From an uncultured Selenomonas sp. (GTDB taxonomy: Bacteria; Bacillota; Negativicutes; Selenomonadales; Selenomonadaceae): DNA of 6,351 bases. Under the pieces are notes generated by a model. The model saw only the letters and a list, made by a program, of their open reading frames with translations, did not search any database and was not told where the DNA came from. The stretch's first letter is position 1. Each line of letters begins with the position of its first letter. The position numbers were made by a program, and so were the translations under genes. Positions 1-6,104 of the stretch are shown here, one piece after another. The DNA lies in the NCBI GenBank assembly GCA_937915915.1, contig CALGGN010000252.1:1-6351 (forward strand), in the 5' to 3' direction.

Positions 1-323
1 CCAGCGTCTCACAATGTAGCAGGTATCCGAGCCGTAAGGGATGAAGGGCGGATATCATCACATCGAACCACGGGCTGACAACGTTGGCAGAGCGCATGAC
101 AACGACCGCCAAGAGGATCGGTGACGATGTGCAGCACCAACGGATACTCAGCCGTATCTGCTGTGCTACATCGTCGAGGTCGGCGGCAAGGGCTTTCGGA
201 GGGAGGGACGGGCAAAATTACCCTTTTGTGGCAGGAAAAGAGACGTGTTTGTCGAAACTTAATGACGGAAGCGTGTGTACATGGAGATTGAACGGCAATT
301 CTTGGTAGAAAGGGTGGAGAGAA
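1..323. other. upstream region with no recognisable gene
   Basis: I see no protein family in any frame here. A minus-strand frame is open from about 222 to the window edge, but it has no start codon with a ribosome binding site and its translation does not resemble a family I know. An 8-base direct repeat TGACAACG occurs at 76-83 and 97-104, exactly 21 bases apart, which could be an operator or chance. No convincing -35/-10 pair for the downstream glycosidase is visible, so its promoter may lie further left. The G-rich stretch just before 324 (AGGGTGGAGA, 311-320) is the probable ribosome binding region of the glycosidase. Confidence 0.4.
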
Positions 324-1762
324 GTGGCTTGGAAAAAAGCAATGACAGGTCTTTTGCTCGCAGGGTTGATGGCGTCTCCTGCGGCAGCATTTGCGGAAGC
401 AATTCCCCTCAGGGGGATCGTGGAGGGTTTTTACGGGACTCCCTGGACAACGACCGACCGCATGGACATCCTCGGATTTTGCGGGGAACATGGGCTCAAT
501 GCCTACATCTACGCCCCAAAAGATGATCCGTACCATCGAGATAAGTGGAGAGAGCCCTATCCGAAAAAAAACTGAAAGAGCTTGCCTCACTGGTGGAAAA
601 AGCACGGGAAAACCAGGTGAAGTTTATCTTTGCCGTATCACCGGGACTGGACTTCCATTATACGATTCTTCGCGGACAGCACGACAAGAAGGTGCTGCTG
701 GAAAAACTTGAGTCCGTTTATGCGATCGGCGTGCGGGATTTTGCCATCTTTTTTGATGACATTGATCTCAAGGAATCCGATGGCAAAGGGCAGGCAGAGC
801 TTCTGAACTGGCTTGATGAGCATTTCGTCAAGCGGCATGATGGAGTTTCGCCTCTTATTACGGTGCCGACGGAGTATTATCGGGAGAATATGGTGGACAA
901 AGGCGGCCGGGTGAAACCCTATACCGAGGAGTTTTCCCAAAACATCCGCAAGGACGTTTTGGTGTTGTATACCGGGGATGGCGTTGTTTGCCCCGGGATA
1001 TCGGAAGAGCAGCTTGCACAGGCAGACAAGGTCTACGGAAGACATCTCGGCATCTGGTGGAACTACCCCGTGACGGACTATATGGAGCAGAAACTCGCTT
1101 TGGGGCCTGTGGAGCGTCTTCCCCGAAGCTCAGAAATCCCGGCGATTTTTTTCAATCCCATGAAATATGAGGAACTCTCAAAAATCGCCCTGGCGACCGG
1201 TGCCGACTACGCAAATGACCCAGATCATTATGAGCCGCAAGCCTCCTGGGAACGGGCAATTAAGGCTCAATACGGCAAACTGTCCGAGGATATGATGTGT
1301 TTTGCCGGACAGTCCCAACACCTCGAAAACAGTTGGGCAAACGTCGGAAGACCGGACGGGGGGAGGTTGCGCGCCGCAATGGACGCCTTCTGGAAATCCT
1401 GGCCAGAAGGGGCATCCGCAGACAAGGACTGGGATGATGTGCAAAAACAGATTTCGGAATTGCGGCAGGCTTCCCAGCGATTGCTACAGGAACTCCCGGA
1501 AAATCAACTCAGCGAATGCCGTCCGCAACTGCAGCAGATGGAGCGGATTGCCGAGGCGGATCAAATCGCGCTTCATCTGATGAAAAGCATCCGTGATGGT
1601 GATGGGAAAGAGGCAGAAAAACAGCTTTCTGCCTTGAAAAAAAGACACCGTGCCATACAGAAAGCAGAAAAAAAGGCCTTGATTTCCGATAAGGCAGCAA
1701 AAGCGTTTCTGGAAGAGGTCATAAAATACGCGGACAGTGTACATGAGAACGAAAAAAAATAA
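324..1762 (+). CDS. secreted GH84 beta-N-acetylglucosaminidase, interrupted by a -1 frameshift
   Basis: This is a glycoside hydrolase family 84 enzyme, expected to remove terminal beta-linked GlcNAc from glycans or O-GlcNAc proteins by substrate-assisted catalysis. The first frame (GTG 324 to TGA 575) gives a signal peptide (KK, hydrophobic core, AFA/EA cleavage near residue 24), then RGIVEGFYGTPW and YAPKDDPYHRDKWREPYP. The second frame continues with no gap in homology to TAA at 1762: SPGLD, the catalytic pair in FFDDI (Asp codons 755-760), TVPTEY, WWNYPVTDY, and a helical C-terminal region. Joined, it is about 479 residues. It lacks the N-terminal domain that precedes the catalytic barrel in Clostridium NagJ. 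GTG 324 is chosen because it supplies the KK n-region; ATG 342 is the alternative, and TAG at 306 closes the frame upstream. Neither fragment alone holds a full active site: the conserved Lys of YAPK lies in the first, the Asp pair in the second. Recognition of the family is firm; activity depends on the frameshift. Confidence 0.9.
564..575 (+). other. A8 homopolymer and A-AAA-AAC slippery heptamer next to TGA
   Basis: Eight A residues (564-571) are followed by C and then TGA (573-575) in the first glycosidase frame. The bases 566-572 form A AAA AAC in the zero frame, a classic X-XXY-YYZ slippery heptamer, and the stop codon follows at once. A -1 slip, or one extra A added by RNA polymerase, joins the two conserved halves with no loss of homology. 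The simpler alternatives are a one-base homopolymer deletion in this strain or a sequencing error. Confidence 0.65.
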
Positions 1763-1835
1763 CGCACAGAAGAAATCTTTTGAAAAACGCGGCCATGCCC
1801 TGGATATGTTCCGGGGATGGCCGATTCTCATCTAA
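1743..1835 (+). pseudogene. truncated NagX/HGSNAT-like (DUF5009) membrane acyltransferase, first 30 codons
   Basis: An ATG at 1743 lies inside the last codons of the glycosidase, overlapping it by 20 bases in another frame, as in translationally coupled operons. The 30-codon product ends with KRGHALDMFRGWPILI. That matches the usual N-terminus of DUF5009/heparan-alpha-glucosaminide N-acetyltransferase-like proteins, where the R-x-x-ALD-x-FRG motif enters the first membrane helix. The frame then stops at TAA 1833-1835, where the family would continue for several hundred residues. The break coincides with the end of a fragment on the opposite strand, so it is a rearrangement junction and not a point mutation. 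In intact relatives such a gene beside a GlcNAc-releasing enzyme would suggest acetylation or uptake of amino sugars. The assignment rests on a short motif. Confidence 0.6.
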
Positions 1836-2035
1836 ATGTCATTTTCCAAGTCACGGATTTTTTTGGCTGGGACTCCAGCCACCAACGAATTGTCCGGCAC
1901 ATCCTTAGTAACGATAGCACCAGCGGCAATGACCACGTTATTCCCAATAGCAAGCCCCGGCATAATCGTCACATTACCGCCAATCCATACATCATTTCCA
2001 ATATGGATAGGCTTTGCTATGGCACAGCCTCCCAT
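1832..2035 (-). pseudogene. C-terminal fragment of a Maa/LacA-type hexapeptide acetyltransferase
   Basis: The 67-codon frame shows left-handed beta-helix hexapeptide repeats (IHIGNDVWIGG, LAIGNN, VIAAGAIVTKDVPDNS) followed by LVAGVPAKKIRDLEND, the typical end of maltose/galactoside O-acetyltransferases that use acetyl-CoA. Members are usually about 185-200 residues. The N-terminal two thirds, including the catalytic histidine region, is absent. Homology begins at about AKPIHIG, and upstream the frame runs through a few unrelated codons into a TGA. The annotated ATG lies at the fusion with the HepT fragment and is not a real start. The C-terminus looks close to natural, although its TAG (1832-1834) sits exactly on the junction with the truncated acyltransferase. 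Probably non-functional. Confidence 0.8.
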
Positions 2036-2319
2036 ATGATTCGCGTATCACGAGTACCATACCTATGAACAAGCGCATTTCTCATATCAATGATTTGTTT
2101 CCATGGAATATCATTATTTTCATTCTGAAATTCGTCTGTCAACCCATGCGAAAGCTCACCGATTTGGCCAATATAGAATGCGCTCACATCTATTTTTTCA
2201 TAATTATCCTTGGCAACGAAAACATCATAACTGCCCATTTTTCCATGAATGACACTGAGTTTCTCACAATACTTGACGATATGCACCAAGCTCTGATAAT
2301 CCTTATCACCTTTTTTCAT
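2017..2319 (-). pseudogene. hepT: HepT/DUF86 HEPN-domain toxin, C-terminally truncated
   Basis: The product (100 residues from ATG 2317-2319) is the HEPN-fold RNase toxin of MNT-HEPN toxin-antitoxin modules. It carries the RX4-6HXY motif at Arg80, His85 and Tyr87 (RNALVHRY), followed by GTRDTRIIWEAV. DUF86 proteins usually continue another 10-15 residues with a final helix; here the reading ends at a TAG created where sequence switches to an acetyltransferase fragment. The start at 2319 is preferred over an upstream ATG at 2334 because GAGG sits 9 bases before it. It overlaps the end of the nucleotidyltransferase fragment by 14 bases, the usual tight coupling of these pairs. In Shewanella MntA-HepT, the antitoxin AMPylates the motif tyrosine. 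Here the catalytic motif survives although the partner is broken, so the toxin is probably unexpressed or inactive. Confidence 0.82.
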
Positions 2320-2445
2320 AAAGCAATACCTCATCTTTTCGTATCGCCTGCAGGAAATTATCTTTGAGTTGCTCGGTAGTCAAAATATCCGTAGGTACAC
2401 CCAGCGCCCTTTGTATATCTCCGTAAAATCCCCCATAGGCAAGCA
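2306..2445 (-). pseudogene. mntA: C-terminal fragment of MNT-family nucleotidyltransferase (antitoxin)
   Basis: The last 40 or so codons of the frame ending at 2306 read YGDIQRALGVPTDILTTEQL and then IRKDEVLLYEKR. This is the usual C-terminal part of minimal nucleotidyltransferases paired with HepT. The N-terminal half with the GSX10DXD metal-binding motif is missing; the frame instead continues upstream into serine recombinase sequence. The left limit of homology is uncertain by several codons (about 2430-2445). Its position directly before and overlapping hepT supports the pairing. Without the nucleotidyltransferase active site it could not modify and silence HepT by AMPylation. The gene symbol is by analogy to the Shewanella pair. 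Confidence 0.68.
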
Positions 2446-2581
2446 AATGGGTAAAAGGTACGCATACTTTTCCATCGGCAAAACTTTTCCTTTTGCCCCA
2501 TTTGACATTCTCAGAAATGCTGCGGCTCTCCTCCTGGGCTAGGCTGCTGAGGATGGTCACCAGCAATTCTGTTGCCGTGTC
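2431..2581 (-). pseudogene. internal fragment of a serine recombinase, fused in frame to the MNT fragment
   Basis: The codons from about 2581 down to 2431 encode DTATELLVTILSSLAQEESR, then SISENVKWGKRKSFADGKV and PFTH. This is the conserved end of the resolvase catalytic domain and the start of the recombinase domain in serine recombinases of Firmicutes mobile elements. Only about 45 residues remain of a protein normally over 500 long. A TAA (2582-2584) lies immediately upstream, and downstream the frame runs straight into nucleotidyltransferase sequence. No start with a ribosome binding site is visible; the TTG at 2566 is an artefact of the open frame. It marks a former integrative element or a recombination junction. 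Confidence 0.82.
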
Positions 2582-2595
2582 TTAAATGATACAAC

Positions 2596-2686
2596 GTAAC
2601 GAAATCCCCTAAACTCACATAACGATGCACACGGGGGAGGGTGCAAATTTGCACACCCCTCATAACGATTTAGGGTGCATCGTTAC
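2596..2686. repeat. nested inverted-repeat cluster in intergenic DNA
   Basis: Three nested symmetries share one axis region. The core GTGCAAATTTGCAC (2641-2654) is a perfect 14-base palindrome. TAACGATGCAC (2620-2630) is exactly inverted at 2675-2685. An outer pair GTAACGA...CCCTAAA (2596-2613) is mirrored by TTTAGGG...TCGTTAC (2669-2686), with 14 of 18 positions pairing. CATAACGAT is also directly repeated at 2618-2626 and 2661-2669. There is no T-tract after the stems, so a simple intrinsic terminator for the ATP-grasp gene is unlikely. It could be a recombination or transfer site, a MITE/REP-like element, or regulator binding sites left from the element that carried the recombinase. The remainder of this gap (2687-2796) shows nothing I can name. 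Confidence 0.7.
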
Positions 2687-2796
2687 AGGGTTCGGGCTCA
2701 AATCGCTCGGCTTTCCTTTTCTCTAAGCCTCGCAATCTTCAGGCATCATCACCTCCGCCTGATAAACGCCTGTCTCCGCCCGATCACTTCTTGCGT

Positions 2797-4305
2797 CTAT
2801 TGCGGAGATTTGAAGGAAACTCCGCTTATATTTTTCAGTATGTCCATAATTTCACGGTTATACGGAGTTGCGTTCATTAGCTTTTCGGGGATGATTGGAT
2901 TTCCTTTGGCTCCGTTTTTATAGAACGAAATAATATCGGAAATCAGCGTTTCTGTATCACGCTTTAGAATATCCATGATTTCCGGCGTAAGCGCCGCACC
3001 GTCTTCGGGAGGAATAAAAAGGGATGTGTCCGAATACAATAAGTCCGGATATGTTTCTTCTATGAGCATAAGCAGGTCAAACTCTCTTTTTGTAGTTTCT
3101 GGGTCATCGTGAACAAGGTATACACAGCCTGTCTCTGTTTCAAGGTCAATGGTTTCGCGGATATGGTCTGTTTTTCTCGCGTTCTCCACCCATCCGGAGT
3201 AAAAGCTTTCCATATTGCGAAGAATCGGGACAATGCCCGAGGATGAAATGGTTTTATCTCTGTCGGAATAAAAATCCTTTACGTACCCTTTTCGCAAGGG
3301 GCGATATGGATTTTTCAGAAAATCATTGTGAAAATCGCCGTCAAGCATAGAATCCAGCACGACGTCGGTTTCATGATACCCAAACACTTTATCGAGAAAT
3401 CCGGCCGGAGCGCTCCCCCCCATTACGCGGCAGTTGGCTTCGATGAGGACGGGACCATTCTCGTCAATCATATACTCGCCGTGCACGGGGCCGTCCGTGA
3501 TTCCAAGAGCCTTAACCGCCCGAAACGCGTATTCAACAAGTTGCGTCTCTTTTCGGTCAAGCTCCATGACCGTTTCCAAGCCTCTGTAAACGATATAACC
3601 CGACGGGGTTTGCTTTTTATGATACCGGAACACAGAAGTCAGCGCCGGTACGCCGTTCCGGCTGACCGTATTCACGACATACTCGTCGCCGAAAATACGC
3701 TCCTGCAAGAGCAACGGATTTTCATCTTCGCCGAACATATTTTCGGACGATTTCTCCTGCCGGAACGCGGTCAACAATTCCTCTTTGCCGTGAATCAGAT
3801 GAACGCCGACAGAGGCAACGCCGTGATCATGCTTCAGGGCAACGTCTTCCATGCCCGTTTCTTCAAGGAATAAAAGGCAATCTTCACAGGAGGACACCTC
3901 TTTGCCGTGGATATATCGCAGCCCGGCTTCTTTCAAGGTTCGGTGCATGACACTTTTTCGAGTCATCTTTGGGATATTCGAAAAAGGATTTCCGGTCAAT
4001 CCCAAATCGTCTGCAAGACGAGTGCCTATGATGACACCTTCCTCGCCGCCCACCAGCACAAGCAGGGGGTCAAGGTCGCGCACTTCCCGCAAGGTCGTCG
4101 CGTAATTGGGATTTTCTTTTAAGAGTGTAATCGGGTATTTTATCCTTGCATACTTGTTTTTTCGCTCCTCGTCCATCAGCCTTCTGGCATATCCTTCGGG
4201 GATATACGCTTCGAGTATGACCGGCTCGTAACCTCTTTGCCTGATGTCTTCAAGAAAATTGAAAGCAGTGGACATCGGCTCGGCGACCACAATCTTGTTT
4301 TTCAT
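2797..4305 (-). CDS. ATP-grasp carboxylate-amine ligase (amino-acid ligase-like)
   Basis: A 502-residue cytosolic ATP-grasp enzyme, expected to activate a carboxylate as acyl phosphate and couple it to an amine, as in L-amino-acid ligases that form dipeptides. An N-terminal preATP-grasp region (about 1-120) is followed by ATP-binding sequence ALKHDHGVASVGVHLI (156-171, Lys158), the QERIFGDEYVVNTVSRNG segment (201-218), and the metal-binding strand with Glu289, Asn291 and Arg293 (LIEANCRVMGG). HGEYMIDENGP precedes it. The pattern EYVV-x-TVSRNG with HGEYM resembles stand-alone ligases of natural-product clusters more than purine or biotin enzymes. A C-terminal part of about 180 residues carries no motif I recognise. 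The start is well supported: AGGAGAG at 4314-4320 lies 8 bases before ATG. The gene overlaps the MATE stop by ATGA, so the two are translationally coupled. Substrates cannot be read from the sequence. Confidence 0.88.
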   Translation of the reverse strand: MKNKIVVAEPMSTAFNFLEDIRQRGYEPVILEAYIPEGYARRLMDEERKNKYARIKYPITLLKENPNYATTLREVRDLDPLLVLVGGEEGVIIGTRLADDLGLTGNPFSNIPKMTRKSVMHRTLKEAGLRYIHGKEVSSCEDCLLFLEETGMEDVALKHDHGVASVGVHLIHGKEELLTAFRQEKSSENMFGEDENPLLLQERIFGDEYVVNTVSRNGVPALTSVFRYHKKQTPSGYIVYRGLETVMELDRKETQLVEYAFRAVKALGITDGPVHGEYMIDENGPVLIEANCRVMGGSAPAGFLDKVFGYHETDVVLDSMLDGDFHNDFLKNPYRPLRKGYVKDFYSDRDKTISSSGIVPILRNMESFYSGWVENARKTDHIRETIDLETETGCVYLVHDDPETTKREFDLLMLIEETYPDLLYSDTSLFIPPEDGAALTPEIMDILKRDTETLISDIISFYKNGAKGNPIIPEKLMNATPYNREIMDILKNISGVSFKSPQ

Positions 4306-6056
4306 GAGGTATGCTCTCCTATCGTGAGACTTACGGAATTCAAGCCGAAAATGTACTCATATTTGACCTTGAACAATCGGACCAAAAACAATTCATTCGG
4401 CGACAGATTGCCATCGCCGCTATTGATGGGACAAAAGGGTTCCCCCGAGCTTCTGCAGGTGAGGGTAAAATCGCTCCCGTTGGTACTGACAAGAAAATCA
4501 ACGGCGGTATCGGTTCCGCATCGTTCAACGATGTACACGCCCATTTCCTCGGCAGCGAGACATATTCTATCTGCGATTCGTGGATCCAAAGAAGCGCCGG
4601 CAAGATTCCGGCTTACCTGTAGCCCGACTTCTGCCACGTTTTCCAAAGATTTCACGGAATAACTGCAAAGAGCCTTCAGCGGGTACGCCTCATCCAAAAG
4701 CAGCACGGGCGAATATCTTCCGTTTGATGTTTTTACAATTCGGCGATTGACCACGGCGATAAGAACAAAGATCAGGATCATGCTGACCGGAAACGCGGCA
4801 ATCAATCCGTACCCGCCGAACCAAAGATACAGCGCGCCTCCCACGACGGGAATGGAAACCACTTTATCCAATACGCCGAGCGCTGTGGCGTACATACTTC
4901 TGTCCAAGGTGTTGTAAATGTCCCTGAGAACCAGAAGAACACCGCGGAGAGGATAATACAGGACGTATACGGGCATCAGCTGGCCAATCAATTCCAGCAC
5001 AGCCGGATCATGAATGTTGAATACGGCGGCGATGCCGTGAGAAAACGCGGCAAAAACTATGGACAAAACAGAACAAACCAGTACGATCATAAACGTGACG
5101 CGCTTCGTCAAACTACGGATCCCGTAATAGTCCCCTTCGCCCTTGAGCATGGCGGCGAAAGAGGCGTTATTGTCCACAATCCCCGTCAGCGCAATCGAGA
5201 TGACGGAGTCCAGTTGGGCAAACAGGGACATGGCTACAACGCCGTTCAAACCGAATGCCTGATTCATGAAGTAATTGCAGAAAATCGTCGTTGCCAGGTA
5301 GCCCGCCTGCACACTCCCGGAAGGCAAGCCTTTTTTTACGATGTCCTTTGAAATTTGCGGTGTGTCCTGAACTTCGCGGAACGTCAAAGATATTCTGCCA
5401 AAGCGCCAAATGAAGAGCATGGCAACAGCGACGACAATATACGAAACAAGCGTGGCCAACGCCGCGCCCTCGCAGCCCCTGCCGAATGCCCGGATAAAGA
5501 CGACATCCAGAACAAGGTTCAAGACATTGGCCGAGACTACAAGGCCCATGGAGAGGAACGGCTTTCCCATGACCGGAAGGAAATAGGTGATGTGCATCAG
5601 AAGGATGCCCACGGGAACAAAAAAGCGCAGCACGCTTGTATATTCGTCAAATGTCGCCATCAATTCTTCTGGGCAACCGAAAAGCCCCCCAAGGGCGGAG
5701 TGAAAAACCGTCAGCAACGCAAACAGCAGTATCCCCAAAAGCAACGACAGGACGGTCGACGCCGTAAAATATTGATCGGCTTTTTTCTTGTCCTTCCTTC
5801 CCAAACATTCCGCAAACAAAAGCGAGCCGCCAAATCCTGTTATGGTGTAAATCAATGAGACCGCGAAAACGACCGGCGTTCCGAGATTGATAATGGCGAA
5901 AGCGTCCGAACTGAGCAAATGGGAAACGATCATGCTGTCCGCAAATTCGCTGAGTGAAATCCCCACGGCGGACAGCATCGCGGGAATCATAAACTGCATA
6001 TATTTTTTGTTCAGGACAGATACTGTTCTTTTGTATTTTGCATCGTAAATATCCAT
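4302..6056 (-). CDS. MATE-family exporter with C-terminal degenerate GHKL (RsbW-like) domain
   Basis: A 584-residue membrane protein. Residues about 20-440 form the twelve-helix MATE fold of cation-coupled multidrug/metabolite antiporters, with typical MATE segments such as FADSMIVSHLLSSDAFA and the second-half NGVVAMSLFAQLDSVIS. Residues about 465-584 form a cytoplasmic domain matching anti-sigma/RsbW-type GHKL ATPases (LENVAEVGLQVSRNL, then RICLAAEEMGVYIVERC). Two signature sites look lost: the N-box Asn is Tyr508 (EEMGVY, where EEMxxN is usual), and the D-x-G box reads RSSGEPF with Ser536 for Asp. It is therefore probably a non-hydrolysing or structural domain. I place the start at ATG 6054-6056: AGGA lies 6 bases upstream, while the ATG at 6077 overlaps the promoter -10. 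The ATP-grasp gene follows with ATGA overlap, suggesting this protein exports the ligase product. Transport substrate unknown. Confidence 0.9.
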   Translation of the reverse strand: MDIYDAKYKRTVSVLNKKYMQFMIPAMLSAVGISLSEFADSMIVSHLLSSDAFAIINLGTPVVFAVSLIYTITGFGGSLLFAECLGRKDKKKADQYFTASTVLSLLLGILLFALLTVFHSALGGLFGCPEELMATFDEYTSVLRFFVPVGILLMHITYFLPVMGKPFLSMGLVVSANVLNLVLDVVFIRAFGRGCEGAALATLVSYIVVAVAMLFIWRFGRISLTFREVQDTPQISKDIVKKGLPSGSVQAGYLATTIFCNYFMNQAFGLNGVVAMSLFAQLDSVISIALTGIVDNNASFAAMLKGEGDYYGIRSLTKRVTFMIVLVCSVLSIVFAAFSHGIAAVFNIHDPAVLELIGQLMPVYVLYYPLRGVLLVLRDIYNTLDRSMYATALGVLDKVVSIPVVGGALYLWFGGYGLIAAFPVSMILIFVLIAVVNRRIVKTSNGRYSPVLLLDEAYPLKALCSYSVKSLENVAEVGLQVSRNLAGASLDPRIADRICLAAEEMGVYIVERCGTDTAVDFLVSTNGSDFTLTCRSSGEPFCPINSGDGNLSPNELFLVRLFKVKYEYIFGLNSVSLTIGEHTS

Positions 6057-6062
6057 AATCAA

Positions 6063-6066
6063 TCCT
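6063..6066 (-). promoter_or_regulatory. ribosome binding site fixing the MATE start
   Basis: On the minus strand AGGA is followed by 6 bases and then ATG (6054-6056). The more upstream in-frame ATG (6075-6077) has only AT-rich sequence before it and lies inside the -10 element, so it should not be in the mRNA. This decides the shorter start. Confidence 0.7.
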
Positions 6067-6075
6067 AATATGTTC

Positions 6076-6104
6076 ATAATATAAACTATTAATTAATGAA
6101 TCAA
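6076..6104 (-). promoter_or_regulatory. sigma-A type promoter of the MATE/ATP-grasp operon
   Basis: On the minus strand TTGATT (6099-6104) and TATTAT (6076-6081) are separated by exactly 17 bases of AT-rich DNA. Transcription would begin near 6069, giving a very short leader of about a dozen bases that just contains the AGGA. The -35 overlaps the stop codon of the upstream 40-codon ORF. Confidence 0.65.

Noticed and set aside
76..104. TGACAACG direct repeat with 21-base period as an operator
   Set aside because: A single pair of 8-mers with no promoter nearby; expected often enough by chance.
9..605. 198-codon minus-strand open frame across the upstream region and the glycosidase 5' end
   Set aside because: It runs antisense through the signal peptide and catalytic barrel of GH84, its translation is rich in Pro, Arg and Cys with no family resemblance, and it has no ribosome binding site.
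545..1762. Independent internal start (GTG 545) for the second GH84 half
   Set aside because: It would lack the signal peptide and the first conserved strands of the barrel. The GTG is simply the first start-like codon after the previous stop in that frame.
2641..2660. Intrinsic terminator for the ATP-grasp gene
   Set aside because: The stem is strong, but neither strand has a T-tract after it, and it lies about 140 bases past the stop codon.
2596..2686. Integron attC site
   Set aside because: The arms do not match the RYYYAAC/GTTRRRY core sites, and no integrase or cassette structure is visible.
2723..2749. Short minus-strand ORF (MMPEDCEA) with GGAGG in front, downstream of the ATP-grasp gene
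   Set aside because: Only 8 codons. The GGAGG is 2-5 bases from the two ATGs, too close for good initiation. Possibly a scrap of a mobile element, but nothing supports a gene.
3328..3873. 181-codon plus-strand ORF inside the ATP-grasp gene
   Set aside because: Antisense shadow of a strongly conserved enzyme, no family match and no ribosome binding site of note.
5355..5858. 167-codon plus-strand ORF inside the MATE gene
   Set aside because: Very basic, low-complexity antisense translation of membrane-helix codons; a shadow frame.
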